Made by a program: the position numbers and the translations under genes. A stretch of 64,000 bases of DNA from Zhengella mangrovi. Its GTDB lineage: Bacteria > Pseudomonadota > Alphaproteobacteria > Rhizobiales > Rhizobiaceae. Positions 1-7,542 of the stretch are shown in pieces (within the stretch, counting starts at the first letter, position 1; each line of letters starts with the position of its first letter). Below the pieces are notes generated by a model. It worked only from the letters and a program-made list of their open reading frames with translations, was not told where the DNA came from and did not search any database. The stretch is from the NCBI RefSeq assembly GCF_002727065.1, contig NZ_PDVP01000001.1, positions 248,001-312,000 of the forward strand, given 5' to 3'.

Positions 1-42
1 GGCGTCAAGGAAGGCATGATGGATCCGCGCGAGACCCATTGA
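1..42 (+). CDS. C-terminal end of an unidentified gene (partial)
   Basis: The first bases read in frame as 13 codons ending at a TGA at 40-42 (…MDPRETH). The gene starts outside the window. It would be convergent with the MarR gene that follows, leaving 36 bp between the two stops. Nothing can be said about function from 13 residues; it is also possible that this is not a real reading frame. Confidence 0.4.
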   Translation, partial: GVKEGMMDPRETH

Positions 43-78
43 ACCTGTCTCTCTGGAGCTGCGAAACGGTCGCGGGCG

Positions 79-546
79 TCAGGCCGGTGTCTTGTCGGCG
101 AGCGCCTCGCCGGCGCTTTCGAGCGCGGCTTCGATCTCCGCCTTTCCAGGCAGGTCGAGGATCGCCGCGACGTCCTTTTCATGCTCGCGGACGAGCGGCC
201 GCAGCTTCTCGACGAGGAAGGCACCCCGGTCGGTGGCATGAACCAGAACCCGGCGCTGGTCCGCCGGGTCGGGTGCGCGGTGGACGAGGCCATTGGCCAC
301 CATGCGGTCGATCATCTTGGTCAGCGCCGGGTGGTTCATCAGCACCGCGCTGGCAAGTTCGCCCATGGCCAGCCCGGTGCGGTCGCCGAGACATTCCAGC
401 ACGCGCCATTGTTCCACGCTGAGGCCGCTCGCCTGGAGCCTGCCTTCGAGGTCGCTGTGAACGAAACGGTGGAGTTTCGCGATCAGATAGGCAAGCCTGT
501 CTGTCTGCCTGTGAGCTGGCACATCGGTTCTCCCGGACTGACGCAA
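79..546 (-). CDS. MarR family transcriptional regulator
   Basis: 155 aa, the usual MarR length. The winged-helix core runs from about residue 35 to 120: LSVEQWRVLECLGD helix, then MGELASAVLMNHPALTKMIDRMVANGLV as the recognition region and the DQRRVLVHATDRG wing. MarR proteins are dimeric repressors released by a small ligand. The gene is divergent from the AmiC-like sensor at 674, with a 127-bp shared promoter region that contains one copy (600-611) of a motif repeated three more times at 1820-1881. I infer that it represses itself and the amide locus. The effector is unknown. Family assignment is secure; the target is inference. Confidence 0.9.
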   Translation of the reverse strand: MRQSGRTDVPAHRQTDRLAYLIAKLHRFVHSDLEGRLQASGLSVEQWRVLECLGDRTGLAMGELASAVLMNHPALTKMIDRMVANGLVHRAPDPADQRRVLVHATDRGAFLVEKLRPLVREHEKDVAAILDLPGKAEIEAALESAGEALADKTPA

Positions 547-599
547 GCCGCCGTCGAATCGGGGCAGTTGCGCTGTCGCCTAAAATAGGCATAGTATAC

Positions 600-611
600 T
601 TGAATTGGAAA
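600..611 (+). promoter_or_regulatory. Candidate MarR operator, site A
   Basis: TTGAATTGGAAA lies between the divergent marR and amiC-like genes and abuts TATACT at 595-600, a plausible -10 element. The reverse complement, with flanks AGCTTTCCAATTCAAGTA, closely matches sites at 1820-1831 and 1870-1881. Copies only in these two promoter regions suggest one regulator, most simply the adjacent MarR. Confidence 0.5.
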
Positions 612-673
612 GCTATTTAGACCTTTTTCCGGATTTGGCAACCGCAAACGTCGTGGGGTAGCTTCTGGGACAA

Positions 674-1774
674 GTGCCAGCACTTGACGAGCGTGACCGC
701 TCCCGGCCGGATGAACGGCCCGGTAACCGATCCTATTTGCGCTACCGCGAACACAACGTGGCAGTTCTCGTGCCGATGGGGGGATCGGCCGGAATCTGGG
801 GACCGTCCTGCATTTCCTCCGCCCAGCTTGCCGTCCACGAGATCAACAGCCACCAGGGAATAGACGGACGCCCATTGGCGCCGTTGTTTTTGAATTCCGA
901 CGACTCGGCCGTCGATGTGCTGGAGCGCGAGATCGCTGCCCTGATCGAGGAAGGCGGCATCGACGCCATCGTCGGCATGAACGTCAGTTCGGTCCGCCAG
1001 CGGCTCAACAAGATCGTCCGCGGGCGGGTGCCCTATGTCTATACGCCGCTCTACGAGGGCAACGAGCGCAGCCCGAATGTCTTCACCATCGGCGAGACGC
1101 CGGCCGACCAGTTGCAGCCCGCGATCCGCGATCTCTCCAGCCGTCTCCGGGTGCGGCGCTGGGCACTGGTCGGAAACGACTATGTCTGGCCCCGGACATC
1201 GCACGCGGTGGCCCGCCAGAGCATTGCCGAGTGCGGCGGCACCGTCACCTTTGACGGCTACGTGCCCTTCGGCCTCGAGGATGCCGAATGGCTCGTCGAG
1301 CAGATCGCCCGCACCGGGCCGGACATCGTGCTGCTGTCCCTCGTCGGACAGGACGCGGTCGCCTTCAACCGGGCATTCGGCCAGATGAACATGGACCGGC
1401 GCATCGTCCGGTTCTCGACGGCCATGGAAGAAAACATCCTGCTGGCTACCGGCGCCGAGAATACCAAGCGCCTCTACGCCGCGTCTTCCTATTTCTCGTC
1501 GCTGGCCACCCCGCAGAACGAGAGTTTCAAGGAGCGCTATCGCGGCATCCACGCCGGCTTCCCGCCGGTGCTCAACGCACTCGGCCAGTCGATCTACGAG
1601 GGGGTGCACTTCTACGCCGCCCTTCGCGAGCAGAGGCGCCTCGGAGTCGACGGGCCGGTCCGCTACCGCAGCGCCCGCAGCGGCGCCTACCTGTCCAACG
1701 ACCGCAAGAGCATGACGATCTACCTGTCGCGTGCCGACGGTCACGACTTCAGCATCATCGACAAGCTGTCCTGA
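674..1774 (+). CDS. AmiC-like cytosolic amide-sensing periplasmic-binding-fold protein
   Basis: 366 aa with a Peripla_BP_6 fold (IPALVP-type start at VAVLVPMGGSAGIWG, then VGMNVSSVRQRLNKIVRGRVPYVY, WALVGNDYVWPR, YFSSLATPQNESF). It resembles AmiC, the amide receptor of Pseudomonas, and the binding proteins of urea/amide ABC importers. There is no signal peptide or lipobox, so a cytosolic sensor is more likely than a transporter subunit. The start is GTG at 674; a later in-frame GTG at 758 is possible because the first 28 residues are not conserved-looking. In Pseudomonas AmiC restrains the antiterminator AmiR; no AmiR (ANTAR) gene is in the window. The exact ligand is not visible. Confidence 0.75.
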   Translation: MPALDERDRSRPDERPGNRSYLRYREHNVAVLVPMGGSAGIWGPSCISSAQLAVHEINSHQGIDGRPLAPLFLNSDDSAVDVLEREIAALIEEGGIDAIVGMNVSSVRQRLNKIVRGRVPYVYTPLYEGNERSPNVFTIGETPADQLQPAIRDLSSRLRVRRWALVGNDYVWPRTSHAVARQSIAECGGTVTFDGYVPFGLEDAEWLVEQIARTGPDIVLLSLVGQDAVAFNRAFGQMNMDRRIVRFSTAMEENILLATGAENTKRLYAASSYFSSLATPQNESFKERYRGIHAGFPPVLNALGQSIYEGVHFYAALREQRRLGVDGPVRYRSARSGAYLSNDRKSMTIYLSRADGHDFSIIDKLS

Positions 1775-1819
1775 CAAGGACCGGGCCGGTCGCCGCCGGG
1801 TGCCCGAAGGCGGAAAAGC

Positions 1820-1881
1820 TTTCCAGTTCAAATAAAAGCTTGAAATGGAAAATTACCGCTGCTAAGAATTTTCCAATTCAA
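1820..1881. promoter_or_regulatory. Cluster of three candidate MarR operators, sites B-D
   Basis: In the 146-bp gap before the flotillin-like gene there are TTTCCAGTTCAA (1820-1831), its near-inverse TTGAAATGGAAA (1840-1851) and TTTCCAATTCAA (1870-1881). B and C form an inverted pair with an 8-bp spacer and one mismatch; B and D are in the same orientation 50 bp apart, close to five helical turns. The layout suggests cooperative binding on one DNA face and control of the whole downstream operon. Confidence 0.5.
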
Positions 1882-1920
1882 GTAATATGCGGCCACGAAG
1901 CGCCGCCAGAGGAGGTCGAC

Positions 1921-3528
1921 TTGTTCTGGACCGTTGTCGTTCTCGCCCTCATCGTCCTGGCCATCATCGCGATCGTCATCCTCAATCGCTTCTATGCGAA
2001 ATCGACGCGTGACACGGCGCTGATCCGCACCGGCGCCGGCGGCCAGAAGATCGTCATCGACGGTGGTGCCCTGGCGCTTCCCTTCCTGCACAAGATCGAC
2101 CGCATGAACATGCGCGCGCTGCGCCTCGAGGTGAACCGGTCGGGCAACAACGCGCTGATTTCCTCCGACCGCCTTCGCGTCGATGTCGCGATGGAGGTTC
2201 ATGTCCGGGTCATGCCGACGCCCGAGGGCATCGCCACGGCCGCGCAGACCTTTGGCTCGCGGGCCTTTCGCGAGGACGAGATGCAGGTGCTCCTGTCCGG
2301 CAAGCTGATCGACGCCGTGCAGGGGGAGGCGGCGCTGCGCACGATGGACGCGCTGCACGAGGACCGGACCGGTTTCGTCTCCGCCGTCGCCGCGCGCCTG
2401 GCGGAAAACATCGCCAAGTCCGGGCTCATGGTCGATTCCGTCTCGCTCGTCCGTCTCGACCAGACGCCTTTCTCGTCCCTTGACGATACGAATGCCTTCA
2501 ATGCTGTCGGCATGCGCCGGCTTGCCGAGCTGATCTCGGAAAACCGCAAGGCACGCATCACCGTCGAGGCGGATACCGACATTGCCATTCGCCAGCGCCA
2601 GCTCGAACAGGTCAAGCAGCGCCTGAAGATCGAGCGCGAGCAGGAAGAAACCGAGATCGCCAAGCGGCTCGACATCGAGCAGCAACGGATCAAGGCCGAC
2701 ACCGAGATCGAGACCGCCCGCACCCGGTCCGGGATCCTCGCCGAGGAAGCGCGAATCGAGCGCGAACGCGAGATCAAGCAGGCCGAGATCGAGCGCGACC
2801 TTCACTTGCGCAAGCGCGAGATGGAGGCACTGACCGAGGTGGAGCAGCAGAAGATCGGCAATGCCATCCTGATTGCGCAGCGCCGCGCCGAGGAAACGGC
2901 GGAACAGGCGAAGACCGAGGCGGCGCGCCTGCAGATCATCGAGGCGCAGGAGAACGTCCAGACGCAGAAGGACCTCGCGGTCGCCGAGCGGGCGCGCAAG
3001 CTGGCGCGTCTTCGCGCCGAGGAGGAGGCCGACGTCGACGACACCAGGGTGAAATCGCAGGTCAGCTCGATCCTCGCCCTCGCCAAGGCCGAGGGCCAGG
3101 CAACGGAACTCAAGGGCAAGGCCGAGCGGGAGCGCCTCGTTGCCGAAGCGGACGGCAAGCGCGCCCAGATCGAGGCCGAGAACGGGCAGAGCGAGGCATT
3201 GCTGCGCTCCCGCATAGAGATGCAGAAGGTCGACCGCCTGCCGGAGATCGTCACCCAGATGATGAAGCCGGTCGAGAAGATCGAATCGATCCGCATCAAC
3301 CAGATCGCCGGCCTCGGGGGCGGCGGCAACGGCAACGGTGGCGCTGGCGGCGATACCTCGCCGTTCAACCAGGCGCTGGAGTCCATCCTCGGCATGTCGG
3401 TTCAGCTGCCGATGATGAAGAAGCTCGGCGACGAGATCGGCCTCGATTTCGATGCCCAGCTTGCCGGCAGGACCGCCGACGCGGCAGGCCGGGCAGCCTC
3501 TGCCACCCGCAGCAGGAAGGATTCCTGA
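1921..3528 (+). CDS. Flotillin-like SPFH-domain membrane protein (YqiK/FloT type)
   Basis: 535 aa from a TTG start chosen because AGAGGAGG lies 5-6 bases upstream and the protein then opens directly with one membrane helix (FWTVVVLALIVLAIIAIVIL). An SPFH domain follows (about 30-230: YAKSTRDTALIRTGAGG…SSDRLRVDVAMEVHVRV), then a long Glu/Lys/Arg-rich coiled coil (about 215-450) and a glycine-rich patch (GLGGGGNGNGGAGG) before the end. Flotillins scaffold membrane microdomains. Its place inside an amide-uptake operon, upstream of the binding protein, is unusual. The reading frame stays open far upstream to 1288, but that stretch overlaps the AmiC-like gene and has no flotillin features. Confidence 0.88.
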   Translation: MFWTVVVLALIVLAIIAIVILNRFYAKSTRDTALIRTGAGGQKIVIDGGALALPFLHKIDRMNMRALRLEVNRSGNNALISSDRLRVDVAMEVHVRVMPTPEGIATAAQTFGSRAFREDEMQVLLSGKLIDAVQGEAALRTMDALHEDRTGFVSAVAARLAENIAKSGLMVDSVSLVRLDQTPFSSLDDTNAFNAVGMRRLAELISENRKARITVEADTDIAIRQRQLEQVKQRLKIEREQEETEIAKRLDIEQQRIKADTEIETARTRSGILAEEARIEREREIKQAEIERDLHLRKREMEALTEVEQQKIGNAILIAQRRAEETAEQAKTEAARLQIIEAQENVQTQKDLAVAERARKLARLRAEEEADVDDTRVKSQVSSILALAKAEGQATELKGKAERERLVAEADGKRAQIEAENGQSEALLRSRIEMQKVDRLPEIVTQMMKPVEKIESIRINQIAGLGGGGNGNGGAGGDTSPFNQALESILGMSVQLPMMKKLGDEIGLDFDAQLAGRTADAAGRAASATRSRKDS

Positions 3529-3541
3529 TCCGCAGGATCAG
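3525..3541 (+). other. Small hairpin at flotillin stop codon
   Basis: CTGATCC-GCA-GGATCAG is a perfect 7-bp stem with a 3-base loop spanning the flotillin stop codon, just upstream of the binding-protein ribosome site. It has no T-tract, so it is more likely an mRNA-processing or stability element than a terminator. Confidence 0.35.
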
Positions 3542-3562
3542 ACAACAAAGGGGAACGAGAAA

Positions 3563-4795
3563 ATGACGATCAGCAGACGCACGTTTCTTTCGACCGGTTC
3601 GGCCCTGACCCTCGGCGCGCTCGCCGCGCCGTCGATCATCGGCAAGGCCCTGGCCGCCGAAAAGATCAAGCTTGGCTCCCTGCTCGACACGTCGGGCCTG
3701 TTCGATGCCTATGGCAAGCCGATGGACATGGCCCTGCGCCTGGCGGTCGACCAGATCAACGCCGGCGGAGGCCTTGCCGGCCGCGAAGTCGACATCGTCG
3801 CCTACGATACCCAGTCCGACATGGCGCTCTACACCCAGTACGCACAGCAACTCGTCCGCAAGGACAAGGTCGATGTCGTGCACGGCGGCATTCTCTCCGC
3901 GTCGCGCGAAGCGATCCGGCCGACACTGCACAAGTCGAAGACGCTCTACTTCTACAACGTGCTCTACGAAGGCGGCGTCTGCGACCGCAACATCGTCGTC
4001 GACGGTGTCACGCCGGCCCAGCAGGTCGAGGTCCTCATGCCGGCGGCGGTCAAGAAATGGGGCAAGAAGATCTACATCCTTGCCGCCGACTACAACTACG
4101 GACAGATCACCGCGCGCTGGATGAAGAAATACGCCGAGGAGGCCGGCGGCGAGATCGTCTCGACCGACTTCTTCCCGCTCGACGTGTCGGACTTCGGCTC
4201 GACCATCGCCAAGATCCAGAGCGCCGCGCCGGACATGATTGTTTCCGCGCTCGTCGGCGGCGCGCACCTCTCCTTCTATCGCCAGTGGGCGGCAGCGGGC
4301 ATGAAATCCAAGATCCCGATGGCGTCCACCACGCTCGGCGTCGGCAACGAGCACAAGGTGCTCACGCCCGAAGAGGGCGACGGCATCCTGGTCGCCTACA
4401 ACTATTCGCCGGAATTGCAGACGCCGGCCAACGAGGCTTTCCTCAAGGCCTGGGCGGACAAGTACGGCGACACCAGCCTCATCCACGAAATCGCGGTTTC
4501 GCACTACCAGGGCATCCAGCTCTGGGCGCAGGCGGTCCGCAACGCCGGTTCGATCGATTACATGAAGATGATCGAGGCCATCGAGGGAGGACTGGCGATC
4601 GACGGGCCGGCCGGAAAGGTCAGCATCGATCCCAAGACCCATCACGCCGTTCTCGACGTGCACCTGATGGAATTCTCCGGGCAGAAGCTCAAGGTCATCG
4701 AGAGCTTCTCGCAGCGCCAGCCCGTCGACACGCAGGCTGTCTGCGACCTCGCGGCAAACCCGGACGACAACCAGCAGTACGAGATCAAGATCTAG
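3563..4795 (+). CDS. Substrate-binding protein of amide/urea-type branched-chain ABC importer
   Basis: 410 aa from ATG 3563 (ribosome site AAAGGGG upstream). The N-terminus has a twin-arginine signal: SRRTFLSTGSALTLGALAAP with cleavage probably after ALAAE, so it folds before export. The mature part is a Peripla_BP_5/6 protein (KLGSLLDTSGLFDAYGKPM…ADYNYGQITARWMKKYAEEAGGEIVSTDFFPLDVSDFGSTIAKI), close to UrtA/FmdD/AmiC-type binders of urea and short amides. It heads the permease-ATPase genes at 4903-9951, and the amidase domain fused to the last ATPase makes an amide substrate the best guess. Branched-chain amino acids cannot be excluded from sequence alone. Confidence 0.85.
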   Translation: MTISRRTFLSTGSALTLGALAAPSIIGKALAAEKIKLGSLLDTSGLFDAYGKPMDMALRLAVDQINAGGGLAGREVDIVAYDTQSDMALYTQYAQQLVRKDKVDVVHGGILSASREAIRPTLHKSKTLYFYNVLYEGGVCDRNIVVDGVTPAQQVEVLMPAAVKKWGKKIYILAADYNYGQITARWMKKYAEEAGGEIVSTDFFPLDVSDFGSTIAKIQSAAPDMIVSALVGGAHLSFYRQWAAAGMKSKIPMASTTLGVGNEHKVLTPEEGDGILVAYNYSPELQTPANEAFLKAWADKYGDTSLIHEIAVSHYQGIQLWAQAVRNAGSIDYMKMIEAIEGGLAIDGPAGKVSIDPKTHHAVLDVHLMEFSGQKLKVIESFSQRQPVDTQAVCDLAANPDDNQQYEIKI

Positions 4796-4836
4796 CGACT
4801 GCCGCCGGATCGTCTCCAGCGAACCGAAACGCCTGA

Positions 4837-4861
4837 CCGTCACCGGCACAGCCGGTGACGG
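4837..4861 (+). other. Hairpin between binding-protein and permease genes
   Basis: CCGTCACCGGC-ACA-GCCGGTGACGG forms a perfect 11-bp stem with a 3-base loop and no following T-run. Position right after the binding-protein gene suggests partial termination or protection of the upstream mRNA, giving more binding protein than permease. Similar elements occur at 43263 and 57593. Confidence 0.55.
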
Positions 4862-4902
4862 AACGGGGAACGACGCATCGAAGGAAAGGGGCCCGGCCTC
4901 CC

Positions 4903-5793
4903 ATGCCGGGCAATCAGGGTCAGAACGTGGATCTCGCCATCGTCGTTGCAATCCAGGTCATCTACTCCATCGCCCTGCTGGTCCTGATCAGTGCCGGTCT
5001 CGCGATCGTTTTCGGCATGATGCGTGTCATCAACCTGGCCCATGGCGAATTCATGATGGTCGGCGGATACGCGACCATCGTCGCGGTGAATGCCGGCGTG
5101 AACATCTACATCGCCATGTTGATCGTGGCGCCGCTGGCCGTCGGTATCCTCGGCCTGCTGATCGAGCGCCTGGTGATCCGTTTCCTCTACGGCCGGCTCG
5201 TCGATACCATGCTTGCCACCTGGGGCCTGAGCCTGCTCCTGATCGGCCTGGTCACCCTGATCTTCGGTAACACAACGACCGGGATTTCCCCGCCCATCGA
5301 GGGTTTTCCGATCGGTGCCTACCAGGTCAACGGCTACAACCTCTTCGTCATCGTCATCACCATCGTCATGGTGCTGGCGATCTGGGCCGTGCTTTCCGGT
5401 ACGCGCTGGGGCCTGATCGCCCGCGGCACCATGCAGCGGTCCGACATGGCCTCGGCGCTCGGCTACAGCCCGGACCGGGTCTACATGATCACCTTCTTCG
5501 CCGGCTCGGCATTGACCGGCCTGGCCGGCGGCGTGCTGGCACCGCTGGTCGGCCTCGTGCCGACATCCGGCACGCAGTTCATCGCCAAGGCCTTCATCAC
5601 CGTCATCTCCGGTGGCGCTTCGGTGATCGCCGGCCTCCTGTCCAGCGCGACCCTCTTCGGTCTCGTGTCGCAGCTCTTCACATTCTCCATCAACCCGATG
5701 GTCGGCGAGATCGCGCTCCTGGTCGCGGCCGTCATCCTCCTCCGCCTCCTGCCTCAGGGCATAACCGGGCGCTTCTTCAGGGGCAGCATGTGA
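4903..5793 (+). CDS. Branched-chain/urea-type ABC permease (LivH/UrtB family)
   Basis: About 296 aa from ATG 4903; GTG 4927 is also possible and the frame is open to GTG 4855. It is a LivH-type polytopic protein with about eight helices and typical segments SAGLAIVFGMMRVINLAHGEFMMVGGYA near the start and FAGSALTGLAGGVLAPLVGL plus FITVISGGASVIAGLL near the end. It forms half of the membrane channel with the next gene, whose start overlaps this stop codon (TGATG). The fixed order binding protein-permease-permease-ATPase-ATPase is that of Liv/Urt systems. Confidence 0.88.
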   Translation: MPGNQGQNVDLAIVVAIQVIYSIALLVLISAGLAIVFGMMRVINLAHGEFMMVGGYATIVAVNAGVNIYIAMLIVAPLAVGILGLLIERLVIRFLYGRLVDTMLATWGLSLLLIGLVTLIFGNTTTGISPPIEGFPIGAYQVNGYNLFVIVITIVMVLAIWAVLSGTRWGLIARGTMQRSDMASALGYSPDRVYMITFFAGSALTGLAGGVLAPLVGLVPTSGTQFIAKAFITVISGGASVIAGLLSSATLFGLVSQLFTFSINPMVGEIALLVAAVILLRLLPQGITGRFFRGSM

Positions 5794-6830
5794 TGGCCGG
5801 TTCGCAAGTCAGGCAGACGGCCATCGTCCTCGTCATCGCGGTCATCGCCATGCTGGTCGCCCCGTCGCTCATCGACACCTACACCCTGACCGTCCTGATC
5901 ATCTACGGCATGCTCGCCCTGAGCTTGGGGCTGATCTGGGGTTTCGGCGGCATCCTCTGCTTTGGCCAGGCCGCGTTCTTCGGCCTCGGCGCCTATGCCT
6001 ATGCCATCGCCGCCATCAACATCGGCGAAAGCACGGTACCCTTCCTGGTCGGCATTGCCGTGCCCTTCGCCTTCGCCTTCGTACTCGGCGCGATGATGTT
6101 CTACGGCCGCCTGTCCGACGTCTATCTCGGCGTCATCACGCTCGTGGTCACGCTGATCCTGTTCAAGTTCATCAATTCGACCGCCGGTCCAGAATATGTC
6201 ATCGGCAAGGCGCGCCTTGGCGGCTTCAACGGCATTCCGGGGTTCCAGACGCTGAACGTGCCGGGCGATCCGTCGTGGTACATCTACGATCGCAGCTTCT
6301 ATTATTTCTGCGCCATCGCGCTTCTCGTGGTCTATGCGCTGGTCCGCTGGCTCCTGGCCAGCCCTTTCGGTCGCATCGCGGTCGCCATCCGCGAGAACGA
6401 GCAGCGCGTCGAACTGATGGGCTACGACGTCCGCTTCAGGAAGACGGTCCTGTTCGCGATCGGCGGCGCCATCGCCGGTCTCGCCGGCACGCTCTTCGCG
6501 TCCTGGGCGGAAATCGTGACGCCGGGCATGTTCTCGCTCTCCCAGTCGGCCGAGATCATCGTCTGGTGCATCGTCGGCGGCCTTGGCACCCTGACCGGAC
6601 CGATCATCGGTGCCATGATCCTCGCGTACCTGAAATTCCTGCTCGGCCAGCAGACGCTCTTCGACAGCACGCTCCTGCTAGGCCTGATCCTGGTCCTGTC
6701 GGTTCTCTTCCTGCCGCGCGGCGTTGTGCCCACCCTCGCGCTTCTCTATTCGCGCATCGGCCAGGGCAGGCGGCGGCCGTCGACCCGTGCCACGGCCCGG
6801 CGCCGCATGAGGGCTTCGGCCGATGTCTAG
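5793..6830 (+). CDS. Branched-chain/urea-type ABC permease (LivM/UrtC family)
   Basis: 345 aa from ATG 5793, which shares one base with the preceding stop (a GTG at 5790 would add one residue). LivM-type membrane protein of about nine helices: YGMLALSLGLIWGFGGILCFGQAAFFGLGAYAYA near the N-terminus, then the cytoplasmic EAA-like loop GRIAVAIRENEQRVELMGYDVRFRK and ETVTPGMF-like IVTPGMFSLSQSAEIIVWCIVGGLGTLTGP. The tail is basic and Arg-rich (GRRRPSTRATARRR). It overlaps the ATPase gene by 8 bp, showing translational coupling. Confidence 0.88.
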   Translation: MAGSQVRQTAIVLVIAVIAMLVAPSLIDTYTLTVLIIYGMLALSLGLIWGFGGILCFGQAAFFGLGAYAYAIAAINIGESTVPFLVGIAVPFAFAFVLGAMMFYGRLSDVYLGVITLVVTLILFKFINSTAGPEYVIGKARLGGFNGIPGFQTLNVPGDPSWYIYDRSFYYFCAIALLVVYALVRWLLASPFGRIAVAIRENEQRVELMGYDVRFRKTVLFAIGGAIAGLAGTLFASWAEIVTPGMFSLSQSAEIIVWCIVGGLGTLTGPIIGAMILAYLKFLLGQQTLFDSTLLLGLILVLSVLFLPRGVVPTLALLYSRIGQGRRRPSTRATARRRMRASADV

Positions 6831-7536
6831 CGTCCTGGAAACCCGCGGCCTGACGATGCAGTTCGGTGGCGTTACGGCTGTCGACAACGTCGACTTCCGG
6901 CTCGAGCGCAAGGAACTGCGCTGCCTGATCGGCCCCAACGGCGCCGGCAAGAGCACCTTTTTCAAGTGCCTCACCGGTCAGCTCAAGCCGACCGGCGGCC
7001 AGATCACCATCGAGGGCGAGGAAACCACCGGTTGGGATCCGCACTGGGTCGCCCGGCTCGGCGTTGGCGTGAAAACGCAGGTCCCGAGCGTCATGGACGG
7101 GCTGACAGTGCGCGAGAACATCTGGCTTTCGGCCTATCGCACCCACGGCCGCGAGAAGGCACGCCATCTTGCCGACGACGCGATCGAGCGGCTCGACCTC
7201 GGCACCATCGCCCGCTCGCTGGTCGGCCGCCTGTCGCACGGCGAACGCCAGCGCGTGGAACTGGGGATCGTCATCGCCGCCGAACCCTGGCTGATCCTTC
7301 TCGACGAACCGGCCGCGGGCATGACGGCGGAGGAAGTCGGTCGCATGGCCGACATCATCGCCGAGCTGAACAAGGAGGCGGCGATCATCATCGTGGAACA
7401 CGACATGCAGTTCATCCGCTCCATCGCCCGCAAGGTTACTGTCTTCAGCCAGGGCCGCATCCTGGCGGAGGGCGATGTCGACGCGATCATGCGCGACCAG
7501 CGGGTTCGCGATGTCTACCTGGGCAAGAAGGCGTAG
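6823..7536 (+). CDS. ABC transporter ATPase, LivG/UrtD type
   Basis: 237 aa. Walker A GPNGAGKS (about residue 34-41), signature LSHGERQRVELG (in place of the textbook LSGGQ), Walker B WLILLDEPAAGM and the switch histidine in IIIVEHDMQFI are all present, so it should be an active ATPase. The sequence MQFGGVTAVDNVDF at the start and the VKTQVPSVMDGLTVREN Q-loop region are those of LivG/UrtD. It partners the fused LivF domain encoded 6 bp downstream. Confidence 0.9.
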   Translation: MSSVLETRGLTMQFGGVTAVDNVDFRLERKELRCLIGPNGAGKSTFFKCLTGQLKPTGGQITIEGEETTGWDPHWVARLGVGVKTQVPSVMDGLTVRENIWLSAYRTHGREKARHLADDAIERLDLGTIARSLVGRLSHGERQRVELGIVIAAEPWLILLDEPAAGMTAEEVGRMADIIAELNKEAAIIIVEHDMQFIRSIARKVTVFSQGRILAEGDVDAIMRDQRVRDVYLGKKA

Positions 7537-7542
7537 GGCGCG

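Noticed and set aside
1288-1920. Upstream extension of the flotillin frame, which would give 746 aa
   Set aside because: The added part overlaps the AmiC-like gene out of frame and has no flotillin features; a strong ribosome site and membrane helix start at 1921.
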